Source: Pseudomonadota bacterium (GTDB lineage: Bacteria; Pseudomonadota; Alphaproteobacteria; Caulobacterales; Caulobacteraceae). From it: DNA of 64,000 nucleotides. Below the pieces are notes generated by a model that ran no database searches, was not told where the DNA came from, and saw only the letters and a list, made by a program, of their open reading frames with translations. Position numbers and translations under genes: made by a program. The stretch spans positions 29,195-93,194 of the forward strand of contig JAEYAO010000105.1 in the NCBI GenBank assembly GCA_023456105.1, written 5' to 3'. This document shows, piece by piece, positions 36,369-45,664 of this stretch (its first letter is position 1; every line of letters begins with the position of its first letter).

Positions 36369-37772
36369 ATGCGATCCACAGGTTCCGACATTCTGGTCGT
36401 CGACGACGAAGCCGACATCCGCGAGCTGGTCTCCGGGCTTCTGGAGGACGAGGGGCACGCGGTGCGCGTCGCTTCCAACTCCGACGAGGCCTTGGCGGCG
36501 ATCCGGGCGCGGCGGCCGTCGCTGGCCATTCTGGACATCTGGATGCAAGGCGGCGGGCTGGACGGGCTGGAGCTGCTGGACGTCATCAAGGGGCTGGACT
36601 CCGACCTGCCGGTGGTGATGATCTCGGGCCACGGCAACATCGAGACGGCCGTCAGCGCGCTGAAACGGGGCGCCTACGACTTCATCGAAAAGCCGTTCAA
36701 GTCGGACCGGCTGGTGGTGGTGGTCGAGCGCGCCATCGAGGCGGCGACCCTGAGGCGCGAGAACCGGCGGCTGCGCGCCCAGACCATGGTCCCCACCGGC
36801 CTGATCGGGCGTTCGGCGGCGGCGCAGGCGCTGCGCTCCACCATCGGCAAGGTGGCCCAGGCCAACAGCCGCGTGCTGATCTCGGGCCCCGCCGGCTCGG
36901 GCAAGGAGTTGGTGGCGCGCCAGATCCACGAGAACAGTCCGCGCGCCCGCGCCGAGTTCGTCGCCATATCGGCCGCCGGCATGACGCCCGAACGGCTCGA
37001 CGTCGAATTGTTCGGCGAGGAAGGCCAGGACGGCCGACCTCGCAAGATCGGCGTCTTTGAACGCGCTCACAACGGCACCCTCTATCTCGACGAGATCAGC
37101 GATATGCCCCGCGAAAGCCAGAGCCGCATCCTGCGGGTGCTGGTGGACCAGAGGTTCCGCCGCGTCGGCGGCGAGCAGGACGTGCAGGTGGACGTGCGCG
37201 TGGTCACCTCGACCTCTCGCGACCTCAAGGCCGAGATCGCCGAGGGACGGTTCCGCGAGGACCTGTTCCACCGGCTGAACGTGGTGCCGATCCGGGTGCC
37301 CGCCCTGTCGGAACGACGCGAGGACATCGCCGAACTGGTCGAGTTCTTCGTCGACACTATCGCGGGATCGCAGGGCCTGCCGCGACGCACCATCGGCGAC
37401 GACGCCGTGGCCGTGCTGCAGGTTCATCCCTGGCCCGGCAACATCCGGCAGCTGAGGAACAATATCGAGCGGCTGCTGATCCTGGCGACCGGGGATCCGG
37501 CTCAGCCGATAACAGCCGACATGCTGCCGCAGGAGGTGGCGACCTCGAACAGTCCGTCGTCGCTGGGGGCCGAGCGCACCATCGCCCTGCCTCTCCGCGA
37601 AGCGCGCGAGGTGTTCGAGCGTGAATATCTGGCCGCCCAGATCATGCGGTTCGGCGGCAATATCTCTCGCACCGCCGCCTTTATCGGCATGGAACGCTCG
37701 GCCCTGCACCGGAAGCTGAAGTCGCTGGGGGTCTCGCCCGCCCGCGGGTCCGAAGAGGAAGAAGCCGCCTGA
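36369..37772 (+). CDS. ntrX: Response regulator NtrX (AAA+ type, without GAFTGA loop)
   Basis: A 467-residue regulator: receiver domain with phospho-acceptor D56 (LAILDIWM) and K near 105, AAA+ domain with Walker A GPAGSGKE and Walker B GTLYLDEIS, arginine region SERREDI, and a C-terminal Fis-like helix-turn-helix (NISRTAAFIGMERSALHRKL). The sigma54-contact loop, normally ELFGxxxGAFTGA, is replaced by ELFGEEGQDGRPRKIGVFE, so it should not activate sigma54 polymerase by the classic route. That matches reports for other alphaproteobacterial NtrX proteins. An AGGAG ribosome site overlaps the end of ntrY. Confidence 0.95.
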   Translation: MRSTGSDILVVDDEADIRELVSGLLEDEGHAVRVASNSDEALAAIRARRPSLAILDIWMQGGGLDGLELLDVIKGLDSDLPVVMISGHGNIETAVSALKRGAYDFIEKPFKSDRLVVVVERAIEAATLRRENRRLRAQTMVPTGLIGRSAAAQALRSTIGKVAQANSRVLISGPAGSGKELVARQIHENSPRARAEFVAISAAGMTPERLDVELFGEEGQDGRPRKIGVFERAHNGTLYLDEISDMPRESQSRILRVLVDQRFRRVGGEQDVQVDVRVVTSTSRDLKAEIAEGRFREDLFHRLNVVPIRVPALSERREDIAELVEFFVDTIAGSQGLPRRTIGDDAVAVLQVHPWPGNIRQLRNNIERLLILATGDPAQPITADMLPQEVATSNSPSSLGAERTIALPLREAREVFEREYLAAQIMRFGGNISRTAAFIGMERSALHRKLKSLGVSPARGSEEEEAA

Positions 37773-38632
37773 TGTCGCGCGTCGCCTACGTCAACGGTGT
37801 CTACCGGTCGCACGGCGAGGCCGTGATCCACGTCGAGGATCGCGGCTTCCAGTTCGCCGACGGCGTCTATGAAGTCTGGTCAGTGTTTGATGGTCGTCTG
37901 GCCGACTTCGACGGGCATCTAACACGCCTTAAGCGCAGCCTGACCGAGCTGAAGATCGACATCCCGATGAGCGACGGCGCCCTGTCGCGCGTGCTGAACG
38001 AGACCATCCGCCGGAACCGCGTCCGCAACGGCATTGTCTATCTGCAGGTGACGCGCGGCACGGCGTCGCGAGATCACGCCTTTCCCCGGGATGTCGCGCC
38101 CAGCATCGTGGTGACGGCCAGGACCATCGATCTGAGCAAGGGCGAGGCGCTGGCGAAAAACGGCGCGGCGGGCGTGACCCAGCCGGACATTCGCTGGGGC
38201 CGCTGCGACATCAAGACGGTGGGGCTGTTGCCGAACGTGCTGGCCAAGCAGGCGGCGCGCGAAAAGGGCGCCTATGAATGCCTGATGTTCGACGAGATGG
38301 GGCTGGTCACGGAAGGGTCGTCCACCAACGCCTGGATCGTGGACGAGCACGGCAAGCTGCGCACCCGAGACGCGCAGGCCAACATCCTGAAGGGCATCAC
38401 ACGGACAGCCCTGATGAAGCTGGCCGAAGTGGAAGGGATCGAGCTGGAGGAGCGCGCCTTCACTGTGGAGGAGGCCAAACGCGCGCGCGAGGTGTTCGTC
38501 ACCGCCGCCAGCTCGTTCGTGATGCCGCTGGTGTCGCTGGACGGCGTGCGGATCGGCGACGGTCGTCCAGGGCCGGTCGCGACGCGGCTGCGCGAACTCT
38601 ATCTTGAACAAGCCCGCCGCGAGGCCATCTAG
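37772..38632 (+). CDS. dat: D-amino-acid transaminase
   Basis: PLP-dependent fold-type IV aminotransferase that interconverts D-alanine and D-glutamate (or branched-chain amino acids in related enzymes). The 286-residue protein has [29 protein letters not shown], the catalytic lysine in [33 protein letters not shown] and [13 protein letters not shown]. The [13 protein letters not shown] and SSTNAW forms favour the D-amino-acid enzyme over IlvE. The start overlaps the ntrX stop as TGATG. A link to peptidoglycan D-amino-acid supply is plausible. Confidence 0.9.
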   Translation: MSRVAYVNGVYRSHGEAVIHVEDRGFQFADGVYEVWSVFDGRLADFDGHLTRLKRSLTELKIDIPMSDGALSRVLNETIRRNRVRNGIVYLQVTRGTASRDHAFPRDVAPSIVVTARTIDLSKGEALAKNGAAGVTQPDIRWGRCDIKTVGLLPNVLAKQAAREKGAYECLMFDEMGLVTEGSSTNAWIVDEHGKLRTRDAQANILKGITRTALMKLAEVEGIELEERAFTVEEAKRAREVFVTAASSFVMPLVSLDGVRIGDGRPGPVATRLRELYLEQARREAI

Positions 38633-38727
38633 GCGTTGCGGGTTTGCGGCGCCGGCGGTTAAGGTTCGCCGCTGCTTCCCCTCGCCAAACTCCGGCGACA
38701 AACAATCAAGAACAGGACCAACCTGCC

Positions 38728-38973
38728 ATGTCGCAAGACAAGAAACAGAGCCTTCAGGACACCTTCCTCAACTCGGTCCGCAAGACCAAGACGCCCCTGA
38801 CCATCTTCCTGGTCAACGGCGTCAAGCTGCAGGGGATCGTGACCTGGTTCGACAACTTCTGCGTGCTTCTGCGCCGCGACGGCCAGTCGCAGCTGGTCTA
38901 TAAGCACGCCATCTCCACCATCATGCCGTCCGCGCCCGTCCAGCTGTACGAGCCGGAGACCGAAGAAGACTGA
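38728..38973 (+). CDS. hfq: RNA chaperone Hfq
   Basis: An 81-residue Sm-like hexamer subunit that pairs small RNAs with mRNAs. Sm1 ([28 protein letters not shown]) and Sm2 ([10 protein letters not shown]) are intact. ATG 38728 is the family start; the 95 bases upstream of it hold no gene and probably the promoter. The stop is followed directly by the hflX TTG start. Confidence 0.97.
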   Translation: MSQDKKQSLQDTFLNSVRKTKTPLTIFLVNGVKLQGIVTWFDNFCVLLRRDGQSQLVYKHAISTIMPSAPVQLYEPETEED

Positions 38974-40287
38974 TTGACCTCCAAACTCATTGATCATGCC
39001 GCCCCCGTTCAGCGGGCGGTCGTCATTCATCCCGACGGGCGCTCCGAGTCGCCGCGCCTCGCGCAGGAGCGTCTGGACGAAGCCTCGGGCCTCGCCCGCG
39101 CGCTTGATCTCGACATCCGCGCCGAAGAGATCGTCCGGATGCGCAAGGTGGCGCCGGCGACCCTGTTCGGCTCGGGCAAGGTGGACGAACTCGCCGCCCT
39201 GATCCGCGCGGCAGAGGCGGACGTCGCCGTCATCGACGACCAGCTGTCGCCGGTCCAGCAGCGCAATCTCGAAAAGGCCTGGGAGGTGAAGGTCGTCGAC
39301 CGCACCGGACTGATCCTGGAGATCTTCGGGCGGCGCGCGCGCACCAAGGAAGGGCGGCTGCAGGTCGAACTGGCGCGGCTGGACTACGAGCGGTCGCGGC
39401 TGGTCCGCACCTGGACCCACCTGGAGCGCCAGCGCGGCGGCACCGGCTCGACCGGCGGCCCCGGCGAAACCCAGATCGAGCTCGACCGCCGCCTGATCGC
39501 CGACCGCATCGTCAAGCTGAAGGCGGAGCTGGAGGAGGTGCGCCGCACGCGCGGCCTGCATCGTACGGCGCGCAAGCGCGTGCCGTTCCCGACCGTCGCC
39601 TTGGTGGGCTACACCAATGCGGGCAAGTCGACGCTGTTCAACCGGCTGACGGGCTCGGAGGTGCTGGCCAAGGACCTGCTGTTCGCCACGCTGGACACCA
39701 CCCAGCGCACCATTCGCCTGCCGCAGGGCCGGCCGGCGATCATCGCCGACACCGTGGGCTTCGTCTCGGACCTGCCGCACGAACTGGTGGAGAGCTTCCG
39801 CGCCACGCTGGAAGAGGTGGGCGAAGCGGACCTGATCCTGCACGTGCGCGACATCGCCTCGCCCGACACCGCGGCGCAGGCGGCCGATGTCGAGGCGGTG
39901 CTGAAGCAGATTCCGACGCCGGAAGGCCGCATCCGCCGGGTGCTGGAAGTCTGGAACAAGATCGACCTTCTGGAGCCGGAGGCGCGCGAGACCGTGCTCG
40001 GTCAGGCCGAGCGCCTCGGCGACGAAGGCAAGGCGGCGGCCGTCTCGGCCTGGACCGGCGAGGGGCTGGAGGCCTTGCGTGAGGCCATCGCCGGACTGAT
40101 CGACGATGATCCGGAGACGGAGATCATCCTTGAGCCCGCGCAAGGCGAGGCGCTGGCCTGGCTGTACGAGCACGGCCGCGTAACATCTCGCGAAACCGAC
40201 GAGGACGGCCGCACACGCCTTGTGGTCCGGCTTCATCCGGCGGCGCTGGGCCGATTCGAGCGGCAGTATCCCCATCTGGCGGGCTGA
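38974..40287 (+). CDS. hflX: GTPase HflX
   Basis: Ribosome-splitting GTPase acting on stalled 50S/70S particles. The 437-residue protein has the HflX N-terminal domain (FGSGKVDELA, DDQLSPVQQRNLEK), the glycine-rich linker GGTGSTGGPGETQIELDRR, and the G domain: G1 GYTNAGKST, G3 DTVGFVSDLPHELVESF, G4 NKID. The start is TTG at 38974, immediately after the hfq stop; the match to the family begins within a few residues. The hfq-hflX order is conserved from alpha- to gammaproteobacteria. Confidence 0.95.
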   Translation: MTSKLIDHAAPVQRAVVIHPDGRSESPRLAQERLDEASGLARALDLDIRAEEIVRMRKVAPATLFGSGKVDELAALIRAAEADVAVIDDQLSPVQQRNLEKAWEVKVVDRTGLILEIFGRRARTKEGRLQVELARLDYERSRLVRTWTHLERQRGGTGSTGGPGETQIELDRRLIADRIVKLKAELEEVRRTRGLHRTARKRVPFPTVALVGYTNAGKSTLFNRLTGSEVLAKDLLFATLDTTQRTIRLPQGRPAIIADTVGFVSDLPHELVESFRATLEEVGEADLILHVRDIASPDTAAQAADVEAVLKQIPTPEGRIRRVLEVWNKIDLLEPEARETVLGQAERLGDEGKAAAVSAWTGEGLEALREAIAGLIDDDPETEIILEPAQGEALAWLYEHGRVTSRETDEDGRTRLVVRLHPAALGRFERQYPHLAG

Positions 40288-40293
40288 TCCGTC

Positions 40294-41922
40294 GTGGCGC
40301 TGATCGAGACGATCCTGTTCCTGCTGCTGGCGGTGGTGGTGTCGGGCTCGATCGCGCGCATGAGCGGGGTCGCCCTGCCGCTGGTGCAGATCGCGCTGGG
40401 CGCCGTGATCGTCCTGATCAGCGGAGAGTCCGTCGATCTGGAGCCGGACATCTTCTTTCTGCTGTTTTTGCCGCCGCTGCTGTTTCTGGACGGCTGGCGC
40501 ATTCCCAAGGAGGCGGTGTTCCGCGATCGCGCGGTGGTGCTGGAACTGGCGCTGGGCTTGGTGGTGTTCACCGTTCTTGGCGTGGGTTTCCTGATCCACT
40601 GGATGATCCCGGGCATGCCGCTGGCCGTGGCCTTTGCGCTGGCGGCCATCCTGTCGCCGACCGATCCGATCGCGGTGCAGGCGGTGGCGGCGCGCGCGCC
40701 GATCCCAAAGCGGCTTATGCACATACTGGAAGGCGAGTCGCTGCTGAACGACGCCACGGGCCTGACCTGCATGCGCATCGCGGTGATCGCCGCCACCACC
40801 GGCGCCTTCTCCCTGACGTCCGCCGTGACCACCTTCGCCTGGCTGGCTGTGGGCGGGATCGCCGCGGGCGTGGCCGTGACCTTCGCCATCAGCTACGCCA
40901 AGCTGTGGGTCAGCAGACGCTGGGGGGAGGATGTCGGGGCGCAGATCTTGATCAGCCTGCTGATCCCGTTCGCCGCCTATCTGGCGGCGGAGGAGCTGCA
41001 TGCGTCGGGCATCCTGGCGGCGGTGGCGGCCGGCGTGACCATGAGCTTCACGGAGCGCAGCAATCAGGCGCTGGCCTCGACCCGCATCCGGCGCACGGCG
41101 GTGTGGGATGCGGTGCAGTTCACCGCCAACGGCCTGATCTTCGTGATCCTTGGCGAGCAGATGCCGTCGATCTTGTCCCGCGCCGCGGAAGTGATCGACT
41201 CGACGCCGCGCGACGAGGTGTGGTGGCTGGGCGTCTATGTGCTGGCCATCGTCGCGGCGCTTGCGGCCCTGCGCTTCGCCTGGGTGTGGACGTCGCTGAA
41301 GCTGACGCTGTTCCGCAAACGCCGGCGGGGAGCGCAGCCCCGCGTGGGCTTGCGGTTGGTGGCTGTGATGTCGCTGGCGGGGGTGCGCGGAGCCATCACC
41401 CTGGCCGGCATCCTGACGCTGCCGTTCGTGCTGGGCGACGGTTCGCCGATGCCGGCGCGAAATCTAGCCATCTTTCTGGCGGCGGGGGTCATCGTGGTGT
41501 CCCTGGTGCTCGCCACGGTCGCCCTGCCGCCGTTGTTGAAGTCCATCGAGCTGCCGCCGGAACCGTCGCACCAGCGCGAGGAGGACCGGTCCCGCGTGGC
41601 CGCTGCCGAGGCCGCCCTGCGCGCCATCGAGGACGCCCAGCACGCCATGGCGGAGGGGCGGCCGAACCCCGACCTGTATGCCGACACGGCCTCGCGCCTG
41701 ATGGAGATCTATCGCCAGCGCATCGCCAGTCGCTCCCACACGGCCGAGGACGATGCCGCCATGGCGCGTCGGATCGACGAGATCGAGCGCCGCCTGCGCC
41801 TGACGGGCTTGGCCGCCGAGCGGGAGGAGCTGATGCGACTGGCGCGCTCGCGTCACATCGACGAGGTCACGGCTCGGCGCCTGATCCGCGAGGTGGACCT
41901 GCAGGAACTTCGCTACGTCTAG
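40294..41922 (+). CDS. Sodium/proton (CPA1) antiporter
   Basis: A 542-residue inner-membrane cation/proton exchanger. About 12 helices fill residues 1-410, with the family motifs FFLLFLPPLLFLDGWR, ILSPTDPIAVQAV and HILEGESLLNDATGLTCMR, the last carrying the ion-site ND pair, and VMSLAGVRGAITLA near 350. The C-terminal 125 residues are soluble and charged, probably a regulatory tail. GTG 40294 starts 6 bases after hflX. Its stop TAG overlaps the opposite-strand stop of the HAD gene within the palindrome CTAG (41919-41922). Confidence 0.92.
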   Translation: MALIETILFLLLAVVVSGSIARMSGVALPLVQIALGAVIVLISGESVDLEPDIFFLLFLPPLLFLDGWRIPKEAVFRDRAVVLELALGLVVFTVLGVGFLIHWMIPGMPLAVAFALAAILSPTDPIAVQAVAARAPIPKRLMHILEGESLLNDATGLTCMRIAVIAATTGAFSLTSAVTTFAWLAVGGIAAGVAVTFAISYAKLWVSRRWGEDVGAQILISLLIPFAAYLAAEELHASGILAAVAAGVTMSFTERSNQALASTRIRRTAVWDAVQFTANGLIFVILGEQMPSILSRAAEVIDSTPRDEVWWLGVYVLAIVAALAALRFAWVWTSLKLTLFRKRRRGAQPRVGLRLVAVMSLAGVRGAITLAGILTLPFVLGDGSPMPARNLAIFLAAGVIVVSLVLATVALPPLLKSIELPPEPSHQREEDRSRVAAAEAALRAIEDAQHAMAEGRPNPDLYADTASRLMEIYRQRIASRSHTAEDDAAMARRIDEIERRLRLTGLAAEREELMRLARSRHIDEVTARRLIREVDLQELRYV

Positions 41923-42581
41923 ACGGCTTCGATGAAGGCGGAGACCGAGGCGTAGTCCGCGGCGACATGGCGCGCGCCCTGCGCCCGCAGGCGCTCTCCG
42001 TGACCGTCCCGCACATGGCCGCCCGCCAGAAGGCCGACCACCGTCATGCCGGCCGCGACGCCGGCCTGAACGCCCGCCTCGCTGTCCTCGATCACCAGCA
42101 CCCGCGAGGGATCGACGCCCATGTCGTCGGCCGCATAGAGGAACACGTCCGGATGCGGCTTGCCGCGCTGGACGTGGTGCGCGGCGCTGTAGAGGTTCGG
42201 CTCGAAGGCGTCGCTCAGCCCGAAGCGGTTCAAGCCCAACCGCAGCCATTCCAGGTTGCTGGACGAAGCGATGCATCGACGCTCCGGCCGCGCGGCGAGG
42301 AAATCCTGCAGCCCCGCGACCGGCAGCAGCGATCGCTCGGCCTGCGCGTGACAGGCTTGGCCGAAGCCGACGTGAAAGTCGTCGGGGCATGCCCTGCCAT
42401 GGCGCGCCTCCACATCGGCGCGGTTGTCGCGCCAACGCCGCCCGACATAGCGGGCCAGCACCTCCTCCAGCGTGGTCGGCATGCCCAGCGCCGTCAGTTG
42501 TTCCGCCAGGATGGTGCTGCTCAGAACCTCCGAATCCGCCACCACGCCGTCGTAGTCGAAGATGATGAGGTCGTAGTTCAC
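41919..42581 (-). CDS. HAD-superfamily phosphatase (beta-phosphoglucomutase-like, subfamily IA)
   Basis: A 220-residue haloacid-dehalogenase-fold hydrolase. Motif I FDYDGVVADSE with nucleophile D9 and acid D11, motif II ASSSN, motif III GKPHPDVFL and motif IV VIEDSEAGVQAG. The form resembles small sugar-phosphate phosphatases (RhaS/YfdR-like annotations), but the substrate is not predictable. The GTG start at 42581 overlaps the mazG stop as GTGA, making it the last gene of the leftward MFS-mazG-HAD operon. Confidence 0.9.
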   Translation of the reverse strand: MNYDLIIFDYDGVVADSEVLSSTILAEQLTALGMPTTLEEVLARYVGRRWRDNRADVEARHGRACPDDFHVGFGQACHAQAERSLLPVAGLQDFLAARPERRCIASSSNLEWLRLGLNRFGLSDAFEPNLYSAAHHVQRGKPHPDVFLYAADDMGVDPSRVLVIEDSEAGVQAGVAAGMTVVGLLAGGHVRDGHGERLRAQGARHVAADYASVSAFIEAV

Positions 42582-43369
42582 GCGGCCGGCTTTTCGGCCG
42601 CCTTTGCGGCGTCCCAGAGGCGATCCATCTCTTCAAGCGTGGACTGCTCGGGTGTGCGGCCGCCCTTTTGCAGTTCGGCCTCGATGAAGCCGAAGCGGCG
42701 CACGAACTTGGCGTTGGCGGCGCGCAGGGCGTCTTCCGGCTCGACCTCCAGCTTGCGCGCCAGATTGGCGACGACGAACAGCAGGTCGCCCAACTCTTCG
42801 CGAGCCTTGGCCATGTCGCCGGCGGCGATCTCGGCGCGCAGCTCCTCGACCTCTTCCGCCAGTTTGTCGAAGACCTCGTCGGTGGACGGCCAGTCGAAGC
42901 CGACGCGCCCGGCGCGCTTGGTCAGCTTGGCGGCGCGGGTGAGGGCGGGCAGGGCGACCGGCACGTCGTCCAGCACGCCGCCTTGCGCGCGGGCCCTGCG
43001 CTCGGCCGCCTTGATGTCCTCCCAGCGCGCCTTCTGGGCGCCGGCTGTATCGCGCGCGGCGTCTTCGGCGAAGACGTGCGGGTGGCGACGGACCAGCTTT
43101 TCGATGATGGCCTGAACCACGTCGTCAAAAGCGAAGTCGCCGGCCTCTTCGGCCATGCGGGCGTGGAAAATGACCTGGAACAGCAGGTCGCCCAGCTCTG
43201 ACTTCAGATCGTCCATGTCGCTGCGCTCGATGGCGTCGGCGACCTCGTAGGCTTCCTCGACCGTATAGGGGGCGATGGTGGCGAAGGTCTGCTCCACGTC
43301 CCAGGGGCAGCCGCCGTCCGGGTCGCGCAGTCGGACCATGATGGCTTTCAGCTGGTCGATGGGGGTCAT
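42578..43369 (-). CDS. mazG: Nucleoside triphosphate pyrophosphohydrolase MazG
   Basis: Hydrolyses (d)NTPs to monophosphates and pyrophosphate, a house-cleaning enzyme. The 263-residue protein has two MazG domains. The first starts CPWDVEQTFATIAPYTVEEAYEV (EExxD-type metal site) with SELGDLLFQVIFHARMA; the second has KLAEEVEELRAEI and EELGDLLFVVANLAR. Start ATG 43369 overlaps the MFS gene stop (ATGA). All expected metal-binding acids are present. Confidence 0.95.
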   Translation of the reverse strand: MTPIDQLKAIMVRLRDPDGGCPWDVEQTFATIAPYTVEEAYEVADAIERSDMDDLKSELGDLLFQVIFHARMAEEAGDFAFDDVVQAIIEKLVRRHPHVFAEDAARDTAGAQKARWEDIKAAERRARAQGGVLDDVPVALPALTRAAKLTKRAGRVGFDWPSTDEVFDKLAEEVEELRAEIAAGDMAKAREELGDLLFVVANLARKLEVEPEDALRAANAKFVRRFGFIEAELQKGGRTPEQSTLEEMDRLWDAAKAAEKPAA

Positions 43370-44724
43370 GCGGAAACTCCGTCTCGCGCGGCAAGGGCGA
43401 GGCGGATCTGCTCGTGCCGGGCGGGCGTTAGCGGATAGCCCTTCAGCACCCAGGCCGCCAGCGCGATCAGCACGGCGGGCGCCGCCACGAACAGGACCTG
43501 GAGGACCACCAGCGACACGCCGCTGTTGCCGCCCGCCGGCGCCACGGCCTGAAAGCCGACGGTCTGCAGGATCAGATAGGGGATCAGCGCCAGCACATGG
43601 CCGATCTTGGTGGTGGCGGACAGGATGGAGAACATCAAGCCGGTCCGATCCACTCCAGTCTCCAATCTCACCTCATCGCCCGCGTCGGCCATCATGGCGC
43701 GCAGCAGGAACAGCCCGGCGGCGTAGGGCAGCCCCGCGATGAACATGGCCCCAGCCGTCAGGCCGAAGTTTCCGCCCGGCAGCAGAGTGGCGGCGAAATA
43801 CAGGCCGGCGAAGATCAGGCTGGCGATGGCTAGCGCTTTGTCCTTGCCAACCCTGTTTGCCAGTCGTGCCCAGATAGGGGCGCCGACCAGGCCGCCAACG
43901 AAATACAGCAGCATGAAGATCGACGCCTCGGCTCGGCCATAGCCCTTCACCTGGTCGAAGAAGAAAAACAGCAGCGAGCCTGTGATGCCGGGCGCGACGC
44001 CCAGCAGCAGATCACAGGTCAGCAGCTTGACCACCGCTGGACGCTTCAGAAGGGCGAGGTAGGCGCCAAAGCCGCCGTGCGGCGCGGCCTCGGCGTTGAC
44101 CGGCTCCGGCGCGCGCAACAGGGCCAGACCGATGGTCAAGGGCAGGGCCGCGATGATTGCCCAGCCCATGATGTGAACGCCAGCGATGTAGTCGCCCAAG
44201 CCCAGCTGGATCACAGCCGCCGGCAGGACCAGAATGGCGATTACCCCGATGATGTTGAACACCTGCCACCAGGCGTAGACGCGGCTGCGCTGGTCATACT
44301 CCGGCGCCAGCACCGAGGCCCAGCCCAGTTGCGCCAGGGTGCCGATGGAAAAGCCGACATAGAGCACCAGCAGCCAGGCGAACAGGTAAACCGGTCCCGC
44401 GCCCGGCCGCACAAGGACGAACACCATCAGTGCGGCGAGCATCAGGATCGGCGTCGAGGCCGCCATCCAGGGACGATAGCGTCCGAAACGCGTGCGCGTG
44501 CGATCCATGCCCCAGCCGACCAGGGGATCGAAGGCGATGTCGATCAGCCGCACCGCCATGAACACCACGCCCACCACGCCTATCGAGAGCCCCACATGGG
44601 TGGCGTAGTATTCCGGCAGAGTGACGGGTAAGGCGACGCCGAACGCCGCCAGCGGCAGGCAGGGTCCGGAGAAGGCCGCCAGCACCACATTGCTGCGCCG
44701 GGGCTGGGTGGCGGTGGACGGCAT
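43366..44724 (-). CDS. MFS transporter of the glycoside-pentoside-hexuronide:cation symporter type
   Basis: A 452-residue, 12-helix inner-membrane transporter of the MelB/GPH group. The signature DPLVGWGMDRTRTRFGRYRPWM lies between helices 2 and 3 (about 66-87), and an equivalent loop in the second half reads WARLANRVGKDKALA. The substrate may be a sugar, glycoside or uronide, or unrelated, as many alphaproteobacterial GPH members are uncharacterised. First gene of the leftward operon, ATGA-coupled to mazG; the 100 bases to the divergent peptidase gene must hold both promoters. Confidence 0.88.
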   Translation of the reverse strand: MPSTATQPRRSNVVLAAFSGPCLPLAAFGVALPVTLPEYYATHVGLSIGVVGVVFMAVRLIDIAFDPLVGWGMDRTRTRFGRYRPWMAASTPILMLAALMVFVLVRPGAGPVYLFAWLLVLYVGFSIGTLAQLGWASVLAPEYDQRSRVYAWWQVFNIIGVIAILVLPAAVIQLGLGDYIAGVHIMGWAIIAALPLTIGLALLRAPEPVNAEAAPHGGFGAYLALLKRPAVVKLLTCDLLLGVAPGITGSLLFFFFDQVKGYGRAEASIFMLLYFVGGLVGAPIWARLANRVGKDKALAIASLIFAGLYFAATLLPGGNFGLTAGAMFIAGLPYAAGLFLLRAMMADAGDEVRLETGVDRTGLMFSILSATTKIGHVLALIPYLILQTVGFQAVAPAGGNSGVSLVVLQVLFVAAPAVLIALAAWVLKGYPLTPARHEQIRLALAARDGVSA

Positions 44725-44824
44725 GGACGATCCCCTCGAGTCGATCCCGCGCGAGTCGGCCGGGCATCATCGCAGGGCGTGCGAAGCCTTGCTATGGTCA
44801 TGGAGGTCGGGCTTGCATGAGGTC

Positions 44825-45664
44825 ATGATGCTTCGCGTCCTCTTCGCCGCGCTCGGCCTGCTGTGTTTCGCGTTCGCCGGCGCCGCACGCGCTCAAACCG
44901 AAGACTGTCACGCGGGGGCAGAGGTCTGGGCCGCCCAGGCGGGATCGAACGCGGTGTCTCTTCACACCCTGGAGTGGACCCCCTTCGACCGGCCGGAGTG
45001 GGGATGGGAGACCTATCTGCCGCTGGTGCAGAGGGAGCTGGAGACCGTCTGCGGCGCGGGCACGTCCTTCTTCGCAGAGCGGCTGGCGGCGTTCCAGAAC
45101 GCGCGCGGCCTGCCGGGTACGGGCGTGTTCGACCAGGCGACGTTTCAGGTGCTGCGCGGCCTATGGCAGGAGCGACGGCCGTTCGTGATGGCGAGGGTCG
45201 GCGGGGCCTGTCCCGAGCCGCCGCCGATCGCCGCCCTCGCATATCTGGTGGAGGCGGAGGAGCATGCGGATCGGCTGACGCGGCTGCTGCGCCGCGACGT
45301 GCTGGAGGCCTATCGCCGCATGGCCGCCGCCGCGCGGGCCGAGGTCAAGGTGATCGCGGACGATCCCGAGCTGCTGCAGATCTTTTCCGGCTTTCGCGAT
45401 CCGGAGGCGGACGCCGCGCGATGCGCCCAGCAGGGCAACTGCGACGGTCTGCGCCGCGCTGTCTGCTCGCCGCATCGGACCGGCACGGCCGTCGATCTCT
45501 ATGTCGGGCGGCTGGACGGCCATGGCGTGGACTCCACCAGACCGGAGAGCCGGCTGGAGATGTCACGGGGCCAGACGTACCGCTGGCTCGCGGCGAACGC
45601 CCGCCGGTTCGGCTTTGTGCCCTATGTGTATGAGCCGTGGCATTGGGAGTATGTGGGCGGATGA
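44825..45664 (+). CDS. Secreted D-Ala-D-Ala carboxypeptidase family protein (M15B, VanY-like)
   Basis: A 279-residue periplasmic zinc peptidase. The signal peptide spans about residues 1-23 (hydrophobic LFAALGLLCFAFAGA, then ARAQ). A peptidoglycan-binding-like helix region follows (LAAFQNARGLPGTGVFDQATF), then the M15 catalytic domain: SPHRTGTAVDLYVG (SxHxxGxAxD zinc ligands) and EPWHWEYVG (ExxH). An internal cysteine-containing loop RCAQQGNCDGLRRAVCS is unusual. ATG 44825 (MMLRV) gives the best signal peptide. The stop overlaps the next start as ATGA. Confidence 0.88.
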   Translation: MMLRVLFAALGLLCFAFAGAARAQTEDCHAGAEVWAAQAGSNAVSLHTLEWTPFDRPEWGWETYLPLVQRELETVCGAGTSFFAERLAAFQNARGLPGTGVFDQATFQVLRGLWQERRPFVMARVGGACPEPPPIAALAYLVEAEEHADRLTRLLRRDVLEAYRRMAAAARAEVKVIADDPELLQIFSGFRDPEADAARCAQQGNCDGLRRAVCSPHRTGTAVDLYVGRLDGHGVDSTRPESRLEMSRGQTYRWLAANARRFGFVPYVYEPWHWEYVGG

